Source: Microbacterium azadirachtae (GTDB taxonomy: Bacteria; Actinomycetota; Actinomycetes; Actinomycetales; Microbacteriaceae). Taken from it: a stretch of 52,666 nucleotides of DNA. The DNA is taken from assembly GCF_000956545.1 (NCBI RefSeq), contig NZ_JYIT01000059.1:1-52666 (forward strand), given 5' to 3'. Made by a program: the position numbers and the translations under genes. The notes under the pieces are model-generated. The model was given only the letters and a program-made list of their open reading frames with translations. It was not told the origin of the DNA and did no database searches. Numbering within the stretch: position 1 is the stretch's first letter; the number at the start of each line of letters is the position of its first letter. Below are positions 8,961-17,515 of the stretch, in pieces.

Positions 8961-10371
8961 GGGGCTCCTCGGCGGGATGCGGTTCGGGAAGGGCGGCTCC
9001 GGGGGGCCGCGGAGCGAAGACCCGTCCCGGCGCGAGAATTCCGCGGGGGTCGAAGACGCGCACGATCTCCTGCTGCAGCGCCCACTGGTCCTCGCCGAGC
9101 TCGTCCGCGAGCCAGCGGCTCTTGAGCGTGCCGATGCCGTGCTCGCCGGTGAGCGTGCCGCCCAGGCGCAGCGCGGCGCGGAACAGGTCGTCGGCCGCCT
9201 GCCAGATCCGCTCCGGGACCTCGGGGCCCTGCACGATGAAGTTCGGGTGCAGATTTCCGTCGCCCGCGTGCGCGACGGTGGGGATCTCGATGCCGTAGAC
9301 CTGCTCGATCCGCGCGATCTCATCGAACATCTCGGGCAGGGCGCTGCGCGGCACGGACACGTCCTCGATGAGGGTGGTGCCCAGCCTTGCCATCGCGGCG
9401 TGCATGGAGCGACGGATCCGCAGCAGCTCCTCGCCCTCCACGGGGTCGTCGGTCACGGCCACCGCGCCGCCGGCCCGTCGCAGCACCGTCGCGATCTGCT
9501 CCGCCTCGACCGCCGCCGACCGGCCGTCGGTCTGGATCGTCAGCTGCGCGGTGCTCGCCGCGGGCGGCGCCAGCTCCAGCAGGGCGTGCACCGCGGCCAC
9601 GCAGCGCGCGTCCATGAGCTCCATGATCGCGGGCTGCGCGCCGGAGGCGGTGACCGCCGCCGAAGCCCGGGCGGCGTCGCGCACGGTCGGGAAGGTCGCC
9701 ACGACCGTGCACGGGGTGCCGGGCTCGATCCGGCGCAGCTTGAGCGTGGCGCCGACGACCACGCCGAGGCGTCCCTCGGATCCGATGACGAGCGAGGTGA
9801 GATCCAGACCGGTGACGCCCTTGACGCTGCGGTGACCGAGGTGCAGGAGCCGGCCGTCCGCGAGCACGAGGTCGAGGGCCAGCACGGAGTCGCGGACGAC
9901 GCCGTACTTCGCGCAGAGCAGGCCGCCGGCGCCGGTCGCGATGTTGCCGCCGACGGTGGAGATGTCCCGGCTCGCGGGATCGGGCGGCCACCACAGCCCG
10001 TGCGGGGCGAGCACCTCGTCGAGCTCGGCGTTGAGGATGCCGGGCTCCACGACCGCGAGGAGGTCGTCGGGGCGCACCTCGAGCACGCGCCGCAGGCGGA
10101 GGGTGGAGAGCACGATCTCGCCTTCGCCCGCGATCGACGCGCCGGCGAGCCCGGTTCCCGCCCCGCGCACGACGACCGGTGTGCCGGTGTCGTGCGCGAT
10201 GCGCAGCACCGCCTGCACGTCCTCGGTCGACTCCGCGTGCACCACGGCGAGGGGAGGAGCAGGGGAGGCGTGCCCGGAGCGGTCGGCGCGAGCGGCGTCG
10301 AGCGCGGCGGGCGAGGAGTCGACGCGGTCGCCCAGCGCGGCGCGCAGCCGCTTCAGCACGGGGGCGTCCAC
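8953..10371 (-). CDS. FAD-binding oxidase / dehydrogenase, GlcD (glycolate oxidase subunit) or D-lactate dehydrogenase type
   Basis: 472 residues, the standard GlcD/FAD-oxidase type 4 length. The PCMH-type FAD-binding domain (about 40-215) contains VVVRGAGTGLAGASI and DPASRDISTVGGNIATGAGGLLCAKYG. The C-terminal FAD-oxidase domain ends with VAHAGDGNLHPN (about 388-399, metal/substrate His) and LTGEHGIGTLKSRWL. It oxidises a 2-hydroxy acid such as glycolate or D-lactate to the 2-oxo acid. GlcE/GlcF partners are not adjacent, which argues for a stand-alone D-lactate or D-2-hydroxyacid dehydrogenase. It overlaps the Nudix gene by 8 bases. Confidence 0.9.
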   Translation of the reverse strand: MDAPVLKRLRAALGDRVDSSPAALDAARADRSGHASPAPPLAVVHAESTEDVQAVLRIAHDTGTPVVVRGAGTGLAGASIAGEGEIVLSTLRLRRVLEVRPDDLLAVVEPGILNAELDEVLAPHGLWWPPDPASRDISTVGGNIATGAGGLLCAKYGVVRDSVLALDLVLADGRLLHLGHRSVKGVTGLDLTSLVIGSEGRLGVVVGATLKLRRIEPGTPCTVVATFPTVRDAARASAAVTASGAQPAIMELMDARCVAAVHALLELAPPAASTAQLTIQTDGRSAAVEAEQIATVLRRAGGAVAVTDDPVEGEELLRIRRSMHAAMARLGTTLIEDVSVPRSALPEMFDEIARIEQVYGIEIPTVAHAGDGNLHPNFIVQGPEVPERIWQAADDLFRAALRLGGTLTGEHGIGTLKSRWLADELGEDQWALQQEIVRVFDPRGILAPGRVFAPRPPGAALPEPHPAEEPHA

Positions 10372-10378
10372 GACGCGC

Positions 10379-10798
10379 TCAGGACAGGGCGCGTCGGCCG
10401 GCCATGAGGCCCGTCGCGATCGCGACGACCGCGAAGCCGAGGCCGATCCAGGCCTGCCCCATGGTCCACCACGCCACGGTGACGGCGGCGTAGAGGACGA
10501 GCTCGACGGCGGCGCGCAGGAACGGGTGGACGGCGAGCACGGGCCGCGGGGACAGGAAGAGGGCCCAGAGCAGCAGCGTGATCACCGGTGCTCCGATCGC
10601 GGCGACCAGGTTCCACGGCAGCGGCCACACGACAAGACCCCACAGCACCAGCGACGCCAGCGCCGCGACGAGGACGACGACCCGGACGATGTCGAGCGCG
10701 CTCGCCCGGGGAAGCAGACCCTGCGCCTCGGATGCGGTGCGATCGGCGAGGGACGGGGTCGCCCGGGGGCTCTCGGCAGCAGGGATGTCGGCGGGCAT
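10379..10798 (-). CDS. YrdB/DUF2568-like integral membrane protein
   Basis: 139 residues with a polar N-terminal 35 residues and four hydrophobic helices (about 37-57, 62-83, 93-112, 116-134). The pattern, including AAIGAPVITLLLWALFLSPRP and LRAAVELVLYAAVTVAWW, fits the DUF2568/YrdB family of small membrane proteins of unknown function. It ends 7 bases before the GlcD-type oxidase and is probably the first gene of that unit. There is no Shine-Dalgarno at the ATG, but TAGAAT (10806-10811, coding strand) sits 7 bases upstream, suggesting a leaderless start. Confidence 0.75.
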   Translation of the reverse strand: MPADIPAAESPRATPSLADRTASEAQGLLPRASALDIVRVVVLVAALASLVLWGLVVWPLPWNLVAAIGAPVITLLLWALFLSPRPVLAVHPFLRAAVELVLYAAVTVAWWTMGQAWIGLGFAVVAIATGLMAGRRALS

Positions 10799-10882
10799 GA
10801 TGACGATTCTACGCGTCGCGGATGGGCGCTTCTCGGGCTCCGCCGAGGCCGTGCCGGAGGGTGCGCGCGTCGGCGGCCTGGA

Positions 10883-12820
10883 TCAGGGGAGCGGGGCGGA
10901 CGGCGCGGCGTCGGACAGCGTCGACAGCACCGGATCGAGCAGCGTCGATGCGGCGGGCTCGGTCGGGGCCGGCGCCGCCGGGGCGGGAGTCTCGGTCGGA
11001 GGCGGCGTCGTGATCGCGGCGCCCGGGTCGGTCACCGGGTCGGTCGCCGGGACGTCGGTGGGCGGCGGGCTCGGGAGGATGCACTCGTGCCAGTGGATCG
11101 GCCCGAGCGTGCCGAGGTCGAAGGTGGTGGTGCCTCCGACCAGCTCGCCCAGGACGTAGGAGATGGTGACGGTGGCGCCGCTGTTGACCTCGGGGATCGA
11201 CGGTGCGAGCACGAGGACGCCCTTGCCCGCGCTGTCGAGGACGGTGCTCGTGGAGATGCTGCCGGAGTGCCGCTCCATCGTGGCGCGCACGCTGGCACCG
11301 GGAACGCCGTCGACGGGAATGGTCACGCGGACGCCGTCGAGGAGCGAGAGGATGCCGCACTGCAGCGTGGCGGTGCCGAGCACCGGCGGCGTGGCGGGCG
11401 GGGTCGACGGGCCGGGATCGGTTCCCGGGCCGCTGCCGGGGCCGGGGTCCGTACCGGGGCCCGGGTCCGTGCCGGGACCGGGGTTCGTGCCGGGTCCGGG
11501 ATCCGTTCCCGGCTTCGTGACGTCCTGCGGCGGCGCCGGTGCCGGTGCCACGGCGAGCGCGGTGTCGGCTGACGGCACGGGGGGTGCGGCGTCGACGGGC
11601 TTCGGCGGGTCGACGTGCGGCGCGGGGTCGGCCGGCGGATCGGCCGGTGCGGGCGGGGCGACCGTGGTCGGCGTCGGCGGCGACACCTGCGCGACGATGC
11701 CGGACTCTCCCTGGTCGGCGGCGGACGGGGCCGAGGTCGACGCGGGGTTCGCCGAGAGGCCGGGCACGACGGCCGCGGCCACGATCGCTCCGGCGATCAC
11801 GAGCGCCGCAGACCCCGCTCCCACCAGCGCGCCGAATCCCGCGACGGCGCCGCCCGAGGAGCCGGAGGCCCCGCCGGAGGCGGCCGAGGACCCGGCGGCT
11901 GCGGCGCCGTGCGCCGCGCCGACGGCGCCGACGCCGGTCGAGCCGACGACGACAGCGCCCTGCACGACGCTCGAGGGCATCGCGGCCAGGGCGACGGCGG
12001 GCAGCGAGCCGCTCTGCAGCATCGCGAGGTATGCCCCCGAGGCGCCGACGCCGAGGACGAGCGGCAGCAGCACGAAGGCGAGCCGGTGCGAGACCTCCTT
12101 GGCCTCCGCGGCCACGATCAGGCAGCGCGCGCATTCGCCGAGGTGGTTCTCGAGCTTGGTGCGGTCACGGGATCCGAGGTTGCCGCGCGTGTACGCGCCG
12201 AGACGCTCGATGGTCCATTCGCAGACCGAACCCGGCACCGCGGTGCTCAGGTGCGCCTGGATCCACGCCTCGCGCAGACCCTCCCTGGCCCGGAAGGCGA
12301 GCTGCGCGGTCGCCCCCGCGGTCATGCCGAGCAGCGGCGCGATCTCGGCCGGCTTCATCTGCTCGATCTCGGAGTACCAGAGCACCTCCTGCCACCGGGA
12401 CGGGAGGCTGCGGAAGGCCTGCGCCGAGAGGCTGCGGTCGAGGGCGTCGTTCGTGGCCTGCTCGGTCGAGGACGGATCGGCGACGGTGTCGAGCTCGTCG
12501 ATCGGCGCCTCGCGCCGTGCCCGGCCCCAGCCGGCCGCCGTGTTGCGGATGCTCGTGAACAGATAGGCGCGGAAGGAGCCGGTCGGGCCCCCGCCCTTCT
12601 GGATCGCCTGATAGATGCGTGCGAAGGCTTCCTGCACGAGGTCGTCGGCATCGAACGTGCTCGTGATCGAACGCGCCACGGTGATGCCCGATGCGTAGTG
12701 GCGACGCCACAGCTGCGCGAAGGCGTCGGGGTCGCCCGAGCGCGTGCGCAACACCAGATCGGCGTCGCTGCGCGCCGATGCGGGCGCGGCATCATGCGAG
12801 TGTTCGGTGTGGTCGGTCAT
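10883..12820 (-). CDS. ECF-type RNA polymerase sigma factor fused to zinc-finger, transmembrane and Pro/Gly-rich extracytoplasmic regions
   Basis: 645 residues, three times the size of a normal ECF sigma factor. Region 2 (about 28-95) contains DADDLVQEAFARIYQAI, and region 4 (about 135-190) includes LPSRWQEVLWYSEIEQMKPAEIA. A zf-HC2-like anti-sigma motif HxxxCxxC (H226, C230, C233) follows, then a transmembrane helix (about 247-267), a second hydrophobic stretch (about 325-354), a Pro/Ala-rich segment, and a PGTDPG-type repeat (about 437-471). Next is a possible beta-rich domain (about 478-570) and another Pro/Thr-rich tail. The layout suggests a membrane-tethered sigma factor with its own built-in anti-sigma module, responding to an envelope or extracellular signal. 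No separate anti-sigma gene is adjacent. Membrane-anchored ECF groups exist, but I cannot assign this one. Confidence 0.85.
   Translation of the reverse strand: MTDHTEHSHDAAPASARSDADLVLRTRSGDPDAFAQLWRRHYASGITVARSITSTFDADDLVQEAFARIYQAIQKGGGPTGSFRAYLFTSIRNTAAGWGRARREAPIDELDTVADPSSTEQATNDALDRSLSAQAFRSLPSRWQEVLWYSEIEQMKPAEIAPLLGMTAGATAQLAFRAREGLREAWIQAHLSTAVPGSVCEWTIERLGAYTRGNLGSRDRTKLENHLGECARCLIVAAEAKEVSHRLAFVLLPLVLGVGASGAYLAMLQSGSLPAVALAAMPSSVVQGAVVVGSTGVGAVGAAHGAAAAGSSAASGGASGSSGGAVAGFGALVGAGSAALVIAGAIVAAAVVPGLSANPASTSAPSAADQGESGIVAQVSPPTPTTVAPPAPADPPADPAPHVDPPKPVDAAPPVPSADTALAVAPAPAPPQDVTKPGTDPGPGTNPGPGTDPGPGTDPGPGSGPGTDPGPSTPPATPPVLGTATLQCGILSLLDGVRVTIPVDGVPGASVRATMERHSGSISTSTVLDSAGKGVLVLAPSIPEVNSGATVTISYVLGELVGGTTTFDLGTLGPIHWHECILPSPPPTDVPATDPVTDPGAAITTPPPTETPAPAAPAPTEPAASTLLDPVLSTLSDAAPSAPLP
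11409..11515 (-). repeat. Tandem PG-(T/S)-(D/N)-PG coding repeat in the sigma-factor fusion
   Basis: Imperfect tandem repeats about 18 bases long encode the PGTDPGPGTNPGPG... stretch at residues about 437-471 of the fusion protein. They are likely a rigid extracytoplasmic spacer crossing the cell wall. Copy number at such a repeat often varies between strains and can be mis-assembled. Confidence 0.75.
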
Positions 12821-13300
12821 CTCTCGGTTCTCAGGTCGGAAGCGCTCTCATAGAAGGAGACGCAGACCCAGGCTTCTCATCACGCGGATTCTCCATTCTT
12901 CACCCTCGGCGGGGGAACGCGCCAGGGTGTGAACGAAATCGCCGCGTCGTTGTCGGGAAGACGCGGGTCGGACTCCGTTCCGAACGTCATGAGACAGCGT
13001 CCCAGAACTTTTCTGAAGAAATCTTGCGAACTCGCGTAATGGATCCCGCGCGACCCCATCTCTCCTGTCAGAGACAGTCTGCGAAAGCCACCGGGGGGCG
13101 GCGAACACGGACTCCGGCGGATGGGGATCCGCCGGCGGGGTCGGCCCGGCACCTCGGGGGAGGAGTTCCGGGCCGCCCCGCTCTACGACGGGGGGATCCT
13201 CCGATTCGGGTTGTGAGGATCTGGGGAAAGACCGAGGGCACGGGGGCCGCCACTGGGGAGTGGCAGGCCCCCGGCCCCGGGTCGTCTCCGGGGCCGGGCC
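12821..13300. other. 480-bp gene-free stretch between the sigma-factor fusion and nagA
   Basis: Both flanking genes are on the minus strand, so this region should hold the nagA terminator (right side, 13242-13298) and the promoter of the sigma-factor gene. Its middle is less GC-rich than the surroundings (12990-13040 includes AACTTTTCTGAAGAAATC), as expected of a regulatory region. A GGAAC at 12975-12979 (minus strand) looks like an ECF -35 element, but no matching -10 motif lies at the right distance, so I do not call a promoter. No protein-coding signal was found on either strand. Confidence 0.6.
13242..13298 (-). terminator. Double hairpin terminator downstream of nagA
   Basis: Two adjacent GC-rich stem-loops lie just past the nagA stop. 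The first (13242-13272) pairs GGGGGCC/GCCACT with AGTGGC/GGCCCCC with one bulge. The second (13270-13280 with 13288-13298) is a perfect 11-bp stem and 7-base loop. They share a few bases, so they form alternatively. Confidence 0.75.
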
Positions 13301-14476
13301 TCAGCGGGCCGGCGCACCGCCCGTCCACACGGCGACGACGTCCAGATCGCCGGACAGCAGCACGGCATCGCCCAGTCGCCCCGGCGTGAGCTCGCCCAGT
13401 TGCGCGTCCACGCCGATCGCGCGCGCGGGGGTGCGGGTCAGCGCATCGACGGCGTCCGCGAGCGGCACGCCTGCCTCGACGGCGCGGCGCAGCGCGACGT
13501 CCTGGGTGAGCGTGGAACCGGCGATCGAGCCGCTGTCCACCCGCGCGACCCCGTCCCGCACCGTCACGTGCAGCGATCCCAGCATGTAGTCGCCGTCGGC
13601 GGAGCCGGCCGCGGCCATCGCGTCGGTGACCAGGGCGACGCGCCCCGGGGCCTCGTCGAAGAGCAACTTGATCACGTGCGGGTGCAGATGGATGTTGTCG
13701 GCGATGCCCTCGAGCGTCACGCGCTCGTCGTGCGCCGCGGTGAGCACGGGGCCCGGGTCGCGATGGTGCAGCGGGCGCATCGCGTTGAACGCATGGGTGA
13801 GGATCGTGGCCCCTGCGTCGAACGCTTCGCGGAGGGTGGCGTCGTCCGCGTCGGTGTGGCCGACCGCGGCCGCGGCGCCCGCCGCGACCACCAGACGGAT
13901 GGCCTCCATGCCGCCGGGCAGCTCGGGCGCCAGCGTGACCTGGCGGACGGTGCCCCGCCCTGCGTCGAGCAGCCGCTGCACGTCGGCCCGCTCGGGCAGT
14001 CGCAGCAGCTCGGGGTCGTGCGCGCCCTTGTGCCCCGGGTCGAGGAACGGGCCCTCGAGGTGGGAGCCGAGGAGGTCGTGATCGGTGCGCATCAGGTCGG
14101 CGACCATGCCGACGCGCTCGGCGAGCTGGTCCAGGGGCGCGGTGATGAGCGACACGACCGCGCGCGTGGTGCCGTGCGCGCGGTGCATCGCGCGGGCCGT
14201 CCGGATCGCGTCGACTCCGTCGTCGAAGGCCGCGTTCGCCCCGCCGTGGCCGTGGATGTCGACGAACCCGGGCGCGAGGATCGCCCCGGATCCCGCCGCA
14301 TCGCGGGCGTCGATCACGGAATCCGCCGGCGCCCAGTCGGATCCGGTCCCGCGCGCGACCACGACGCCTTCCTCGATCCGGACCCAGCCGTCCTCGACGA
14401 CGGCGCCGCCCGAGACGATGCGGGCGGAGTGGACGACGAGCGACCCGTGGGCGGAGCTCTCGGTGCGGGCGGTCAT
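13301..14476 (-). CDS. nagA: N-acetylglucosamine-6-phosphate deacetylase
   Basis: 391 residues of the amidohydrolase superfamily. It removes acetate from GlcNAc-6-P to give GlcN-6-P, which NagB then deaminates. Visible motifs: GFVDIHGHGG (about 71-80, metal-binding HxH), HLEGPFLDPGHKGAH (about 137-151, metal-binding Glu), VGHTDADDATLREAFDAGATILTHAFNAM (two conserved His) and LVTDAMAAAG (catalytic Asp). The ATG at 14476 overlaps the stop of the upstream hexosaminidase gene (ATGA), so the pair is translationally coupled; an open frame further upstream is antisense noise. The pair completes the extracellular oligosaccharide or chitobiose to fructose-6-P route with the ROK operon at 5.4-8.4 kb. 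Confidence 0.95.
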   Translation of the reverse strand: MTARTESSAHGSLVVHSARIVSGGAVVEDGWVRIEEGVVVARGTGSDWAPADSVIDARDAAGSGAILAPGFVDIHGHGGANAAFDDGVDAIRTARAMHRAHGTTRAVVSLITAPLDQLAERVGMVADLMRTDHDLLGSHLEGPFLDPGHKGAHDPELLRLPERADVQRLLDAGRGTVRQVTLAPELPGGMEAIRLVVAAGAAAAVGHTDADDATLREAFDAGATILTHAFNAMRPLHHRDPGPVLTAAHDERVTLEGIADNIHLHPHVIKLLFDEAPGRVALVTDAMAAAGSADGDYMLGSLHVTVRDGVARVDSGSIAGSTLTQDVALRRAVEAGVPLADAVDALTRTPARAIGVDAQLGELTPGRLGDAVLLSGDLDVVAVWTGGAPAR

Positions 14477-16038
14477 GCGTTCTCCTCGGAAGCGGTGGTC
14501 GACGTGGCGGCGGGGTCGGCGTTCGGCGCGGGTTCCGCGTCGTCGTCCAGCGCGGCGCGATCGACCGCGATGCCGGAAGCCTCCCACGCCGGGATCGACT
14601 GCGCGACTCTCGTGCGGAACGACGCCCAGGAGCGCTCCGGACCGGTCGCCGGCGACCAGCCGATCTCGGCCTGGGCGGCGATGCGCGGGAAGACGAGACC
14701 GTCGGCCTCGGCGAGCGTGGAGACGGACTCCGTCCACAGCGGCGCCTCGATGCCCAGGATCGCCTCGGCGGGCACATCGGGGATCACCTGCGCCGGATCC
14801 CAGTCGTACGCGGTGCGCAGCGGCACGATGCCGGCCCACGCCAGGCCGTGCGGATGGTCGGCGCGCGGCTTCATGTCGAGATAGGCGCGGTCGGACGGCG
14901 AGAGGACGAGCGCGCCGCCCCGCTCGACGAAGCGGCGTGCGTGCGCGGCGTGGTCGCCCTGCGGCACCGCCGATCCCCAGTACTGGCCGATCATCCCCGC
15001 GGGAAGGCCGTCGACCACGCCCGCCTCGTGCCAGGCGACCGGCGTCTTGCCCGTGTCGGCGGCGAGCCTTCCGGCGCGCTCGAAGAACAGGGCGAAGTCG
15101 GCCGCCGAGGTGCCGAGGCACTCGTCGCCGCCGATGTGCAGGTACGGGCCGGGGGTGAGGGCGGCGAGCTCGTCCAGCACATCCCGGATCAGCTCGTACG
15201 TCCGCTCCTCATGGATCCGCACCGAGGAGTGCCCGACGCCCCAGGCGGAGTACTGCTCGCCGTGGACGGGGAGCGGCTGGTGCAGCGCCGCCGCCTCGGC
15301 GATGTTCGCCTCGGTGATCGCCGGCTGCTCGACGAGGTCGGGGTAGCCGAGCCCGATGGCGTGGGTGTGCCCCGGCAGGTCGATCTCGGGCACCACCGTG
15401 ACGTGCCGCGCCGCGGCGTAGGCGACGATCGCCCGGTAGTCGTCCTTCGTGTAGAAGCCGCCGGGACCGCCGGTGGCGTCGCCCCCGGCGCCCGCGCCGG
15501 TCAGCTGCGGCCAGGCGTCGATCTCGATGCGCCAGCCCTGGTCGTCGGTGAGATGCAGGTGCAGGTGGTTGAACTTCAGCGCCGCGGCGCGGTCGATGAA
15601 GCGCTGCACGTCGGCGACGGAGAAGAAATGCCGCGCGACGTCGAGCATGACCCCCCGATAGGCGAACCGCGGGGCGTCGTCGATCCGCACCCGCGGAACG
15701 CTCCACCCGGCGTCGTCGCGGTGCAGCAGCTGGAGCAGGGTGCGCGTGCCGTGGAACAGGCCCGCCGCGTCGTGCCCGGTGATCCGGATCCCCTCGTCCG
15801 ACGCCTCGAGGAGGTAGCCCTCCGTACGGACGGGGCCGGGGCCGATCCCGAGGAGGATGCGCGTGTCGCCGTCTGCGGTGACCGCGCCCGCGCCGAGGCG
15901 GGCGGAGAGCTCGGAGCGCAGGAGCGCAGCGGTGTCCGCCTCTCCCTCGATCCGGACGGAGGTCACGGGGACGGAGCCCTCGCCGCGGATCACGGAGGCG
16001 GGGAACGGGATGAGCGGCAGCGCATCATGCAGGACCAT
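14473..16038 (-). CDS. Beta-N-acetylhexosaminidase, glycoside hydrolase family 20
   Basis: About 521 residues. A GH20b-like N-terminal domain (about 8-120) is followed by the catalytic barrel: FAYRGVMLDVARHFF (about 125-139), KFNHLHLHLTDDQGWRIEI (about 155-173), VVPEIDLPGHTHA and the catalytic Asp-Glu pair in HIGGDE (D305-E306). It hydrolyses terminal GlcNAc/GalNAc residues by substrate-assisted catalysis. There is no signal peptide, so it probably acts on imported chito- or muropeptide-derived sugars. ATG 16038 is preferred over the in-frame TTG at 16044 because AGG lies about 8 bases upstream. The C-terminus is acidic and low-complexity. Confidence 0.93.
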   Translation of the reverse strand: MVLHDALPLIPFPASVIRGEGSVPVTSVRIEGEADTAALLRSELSARLGAGAVTADGDTRILLGIGPGPVRTEGYLLEASDEGIRITGHDAAGLFHGTRTLLQLLHRDDAGWSVPRVRIDDAPRFAYRGVMLDVARHFFSVADVQRFIDRAAALKFNHLHLHLTDDQGWRIEIDAWPQLTGAGAGGDATGGPGGFYTKDDYRAIVAYAAARHVTVVPEIDLPGHTHAIGLGYPDLVEQPAITEANIAEAAALHQPLPVHGEQYSAWGVGHSSVRIHEERTYELIRDVLDELAALTPGPYLHIGGDECLGTSAADFALFFERAGRLAADTGKTPVAWHEAGVVDGLPAGMIGQYWGSAVPQGDHAAHARRFVERGGALVLSPSDRAYLDMKPRADHPHGLAWAGIVPLRTAYDWDPAQVIPDVPAEAILGIEAPLWTESVSTLAEADGLVFPRIAAQAEIGWSPATGPERSWASFRTRVAQSIPAWEASGIAVDRAALDDDAEPAPNADPAATSTTASEENA

Positions 16039-16117
16039 GAACAAAACCTATCGCGAACGCGCGTCGTCGTCGGGACCGCGTCCTGTCATCGCCCTCGGGA
16101 TCCCGGTCGCGATCGGG

Positions 16118-16123
16118 TAGGCT
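16118..16123 (+). promoter_or_regulatory. Candidate -10 element for the glyA-folD transcript
   Basis: TAGGCT lies 7 bases before the first base of the ZTP riboswitch aptamer, the spacing expected for a transcript that starts with the riboswitch. The corresponding -35 (around 16095, TCGGGA) is weak. Confidence 0.5.
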
Positions 16124-16130
16124 CGTCGAT

Positions 16131-16205
16131 GTCGCGACTGGCGTCTGGGTGGGTCACCACCGGGGAGCGACCGTCATGGATTCGACCGCGCGCCTGGGCC
16201 GATGA
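16131..16205 (+). promoter_or_regulatory. ZTP (pfl-type) riboswitch controlling glyA-folD
   Basis: The leader has the pfl/ZTP aptamer signature. P1 is GTCGC (16131-16135) paired with GCGAC (16167-16171), with the conserved GACTGGCG after its 5' side. The conserved CACCGGGGAGCG block follows at 16158-16169. After a short linker the second domain CCGCGCGCCTGGGC (16186-16199) carries the loop that forms the pseudoknot. The class senses ZMP/ZTP, which build up when 10-formyl-THF is short, and switches on one-carbon genes. The gene pair downstream (glyA, folD) fits this exactly. The remaining leader to the ribosome binding site (16206-16235) would be the expression platform. Confidence 0.88.
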
Positions 16206-16240
16206 GCACCCTTCTCTTCGCTATGTCAAAGGAGCACGCC

Positions 16241-17515
16241 ATGACCGACCGTTTCTTCAACGCGCCTCTCTCCGAGGTGGATCCCGAGATCGCCCAGGTC
16301 CTCGACCGGGAGCTCACGCGCCAGCAGACCTTCCTCGAGATGATCGCCTCGGAGAACTTCGTCCCCGTCTCCGTCCTGCAGTCGCAGGGCTCGGTGCTGA
16401 CCAACAAGTACGCCGAGGGCTACCCCGGCCGCCGCTACTACGGCGGCTGCGAGGAGGTCGACGTCGCCGAGGAGCTCGCGATCGCCCGCGCCAAGGAGCT
16501 GTTCGGCGCCGAGTTCGCGAACGTCCAGCCGCACTCCGGCGCCACTGCGAACGCCGCGGTGCTGCACGCGATCGCGCGCCCCGGCGACACCCTGCTCGGC
16601 CTCTCCCTCGATCAGGGCGGCCACCTCACGCACGGCATGAAGATCAACTTCTCCGGCCGCCTCTACGACATCGTCGCCTACGGCGTGAACCCGGAGACCT
16701 CCACCATCGACATGGACGAGGTGCGCCGTCTCGCCCTCGAGCACAAGCCGAAGGTGATCATCGCCGGCTGGTCCGCCTACCCGCGCACGCTCGACTTCGC
16801 CGCGTTCCGCGAGATCGCCGACGAGGTCGGGGCTCTCCTCTGGGTCGACATGGCGCACTTCGCGGGCCTCGTCGCCGCAGGCCTGCACCCGAATCCGGTG
16901 CCGCACGCGCACGTGGTCTCGTCGACCGTGCACAAGACGATCGGCGGCCCGCGCTCCGGCTTCATCCTCACGAACGACGCCGAGATCGCCAAGAAGATCA
17001 ACTCGGCCGTCTTCCCGGGCCAGCAGGGCGGCCCCCTCATGCACGTGATCGCCGCGAAGGCCACCGCCTTCAAGATCGCCGGAACGCCTGAGTTCAAGGA
17101 GCGTCAGGAGCGCGTGCTGCGCGGTGCGGCGATCATCGCCGACCGCCTGTCCCAGCAGGACGTGAAGGACGCCGGCATCGCCGTGCGCTCGGGCGGCACC
17201 GACGTGCACCTCGTGCTCGTCGACCTGCGCGACGCCGAGATCGACGGCAAGCAGGCCGAGGATCTCCTCCACGACATCCACATCACGGTCAACCGCAACG
17301 CCGTCCCGAACGACCCGCGTCCGCCGATGGTCACCTCGGGTCTGCGCATCGGCACGCCCGCGCTCGCGACCCGCGGCTTCGGCGACGCCGAGTTCACCGA
17401 GGTCGCTGACGTCATCGCGCTCGCGCTGCAGCCGGGCGCCGATGTCGAGGCGTTGCGCGCCCGCGTGGACGCGCTCGCCGCGGCCTTCCCGCTCTACCCG
17501 GACCTCGTGCAGTGA
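16241..17515 (+). CDS. glyA: Serine hydroxymethyltransferase
   Basis: 424 residues, PLP-dependent. It interconverts serine and glycine and charges tetrahydrofolate to 5,10-methylene-THF. Signature blocks: [38 protein letters not shown] (about 32-70), [28 protein letters not shown], and the PLP-lysine motif [16 protein letters not shown] (Lys near 230). ATG 16241 has AAAGGAG 6-7 bases upstream. An in-frame ATG at 16202 would put 13 extra residues inside the leader and is rejected. The gene is under the ZTP riboswitch and is followed by folD with a GTGA overlap, so the two form a one-carbon operon. Confidence 0.97.
   Translation: MTDRFFNAPLSEVDPEIAQVLDRELTRQQTFLEMIASENFVPVSVLQSQGSVLTNKYAEGYPGRRYYGGCEEVDVAEELAIARAKELFGAEFANVQPHSGATANAAVLHAIARPGDTLLGLSLDQGGHLTHGMKINFSGRLYDIVAYGVNPETSTIDMDEVRRLALEHKPKVIIAGWSAYPRTLDFAAFREIADEVGALLWVDMAHFAGLVAAGLHPNPVPHAHVVSSTVHKTIGGPRSGFILTNDAEIAKKINSAVFPGQQGGPLMHVIAAKATAFKIAGTPEFKERQERVLRGAAIIADRLSQQDVKDAGIAVRSGGTDVHLVLVDLRDAEIDGKQAEDLLHDIHITVNRNAVPNDPRPPMVTSGLRIGTPALATRGFGDAEFTEVADVIALALQPGADVEALRARVDALAAAFPLYPDLVQ

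Noticed and set aside
11409..11515. Regular repeats suggestive of a CRISPR array.
   Set aside because: The units are contiguous, in frame and encode PGTDPG; there are no unique spacers and no cas genes.
12953..12985. GGAAC (minus strand) upstream of the sigma-factor fusion as an ECF autoregulatory promoter.
   Set aside because: The only CGTC downstream is 13 bases away instead of about 16-17, so the promoter is not supported.
16202..16240. Alternative upstream ATG for glyA adding 13 residues.
   Set aside because: It lies in the riboswitch expression platform, lacks a ribosome binding site, and the family N-terminus begins at 16241.
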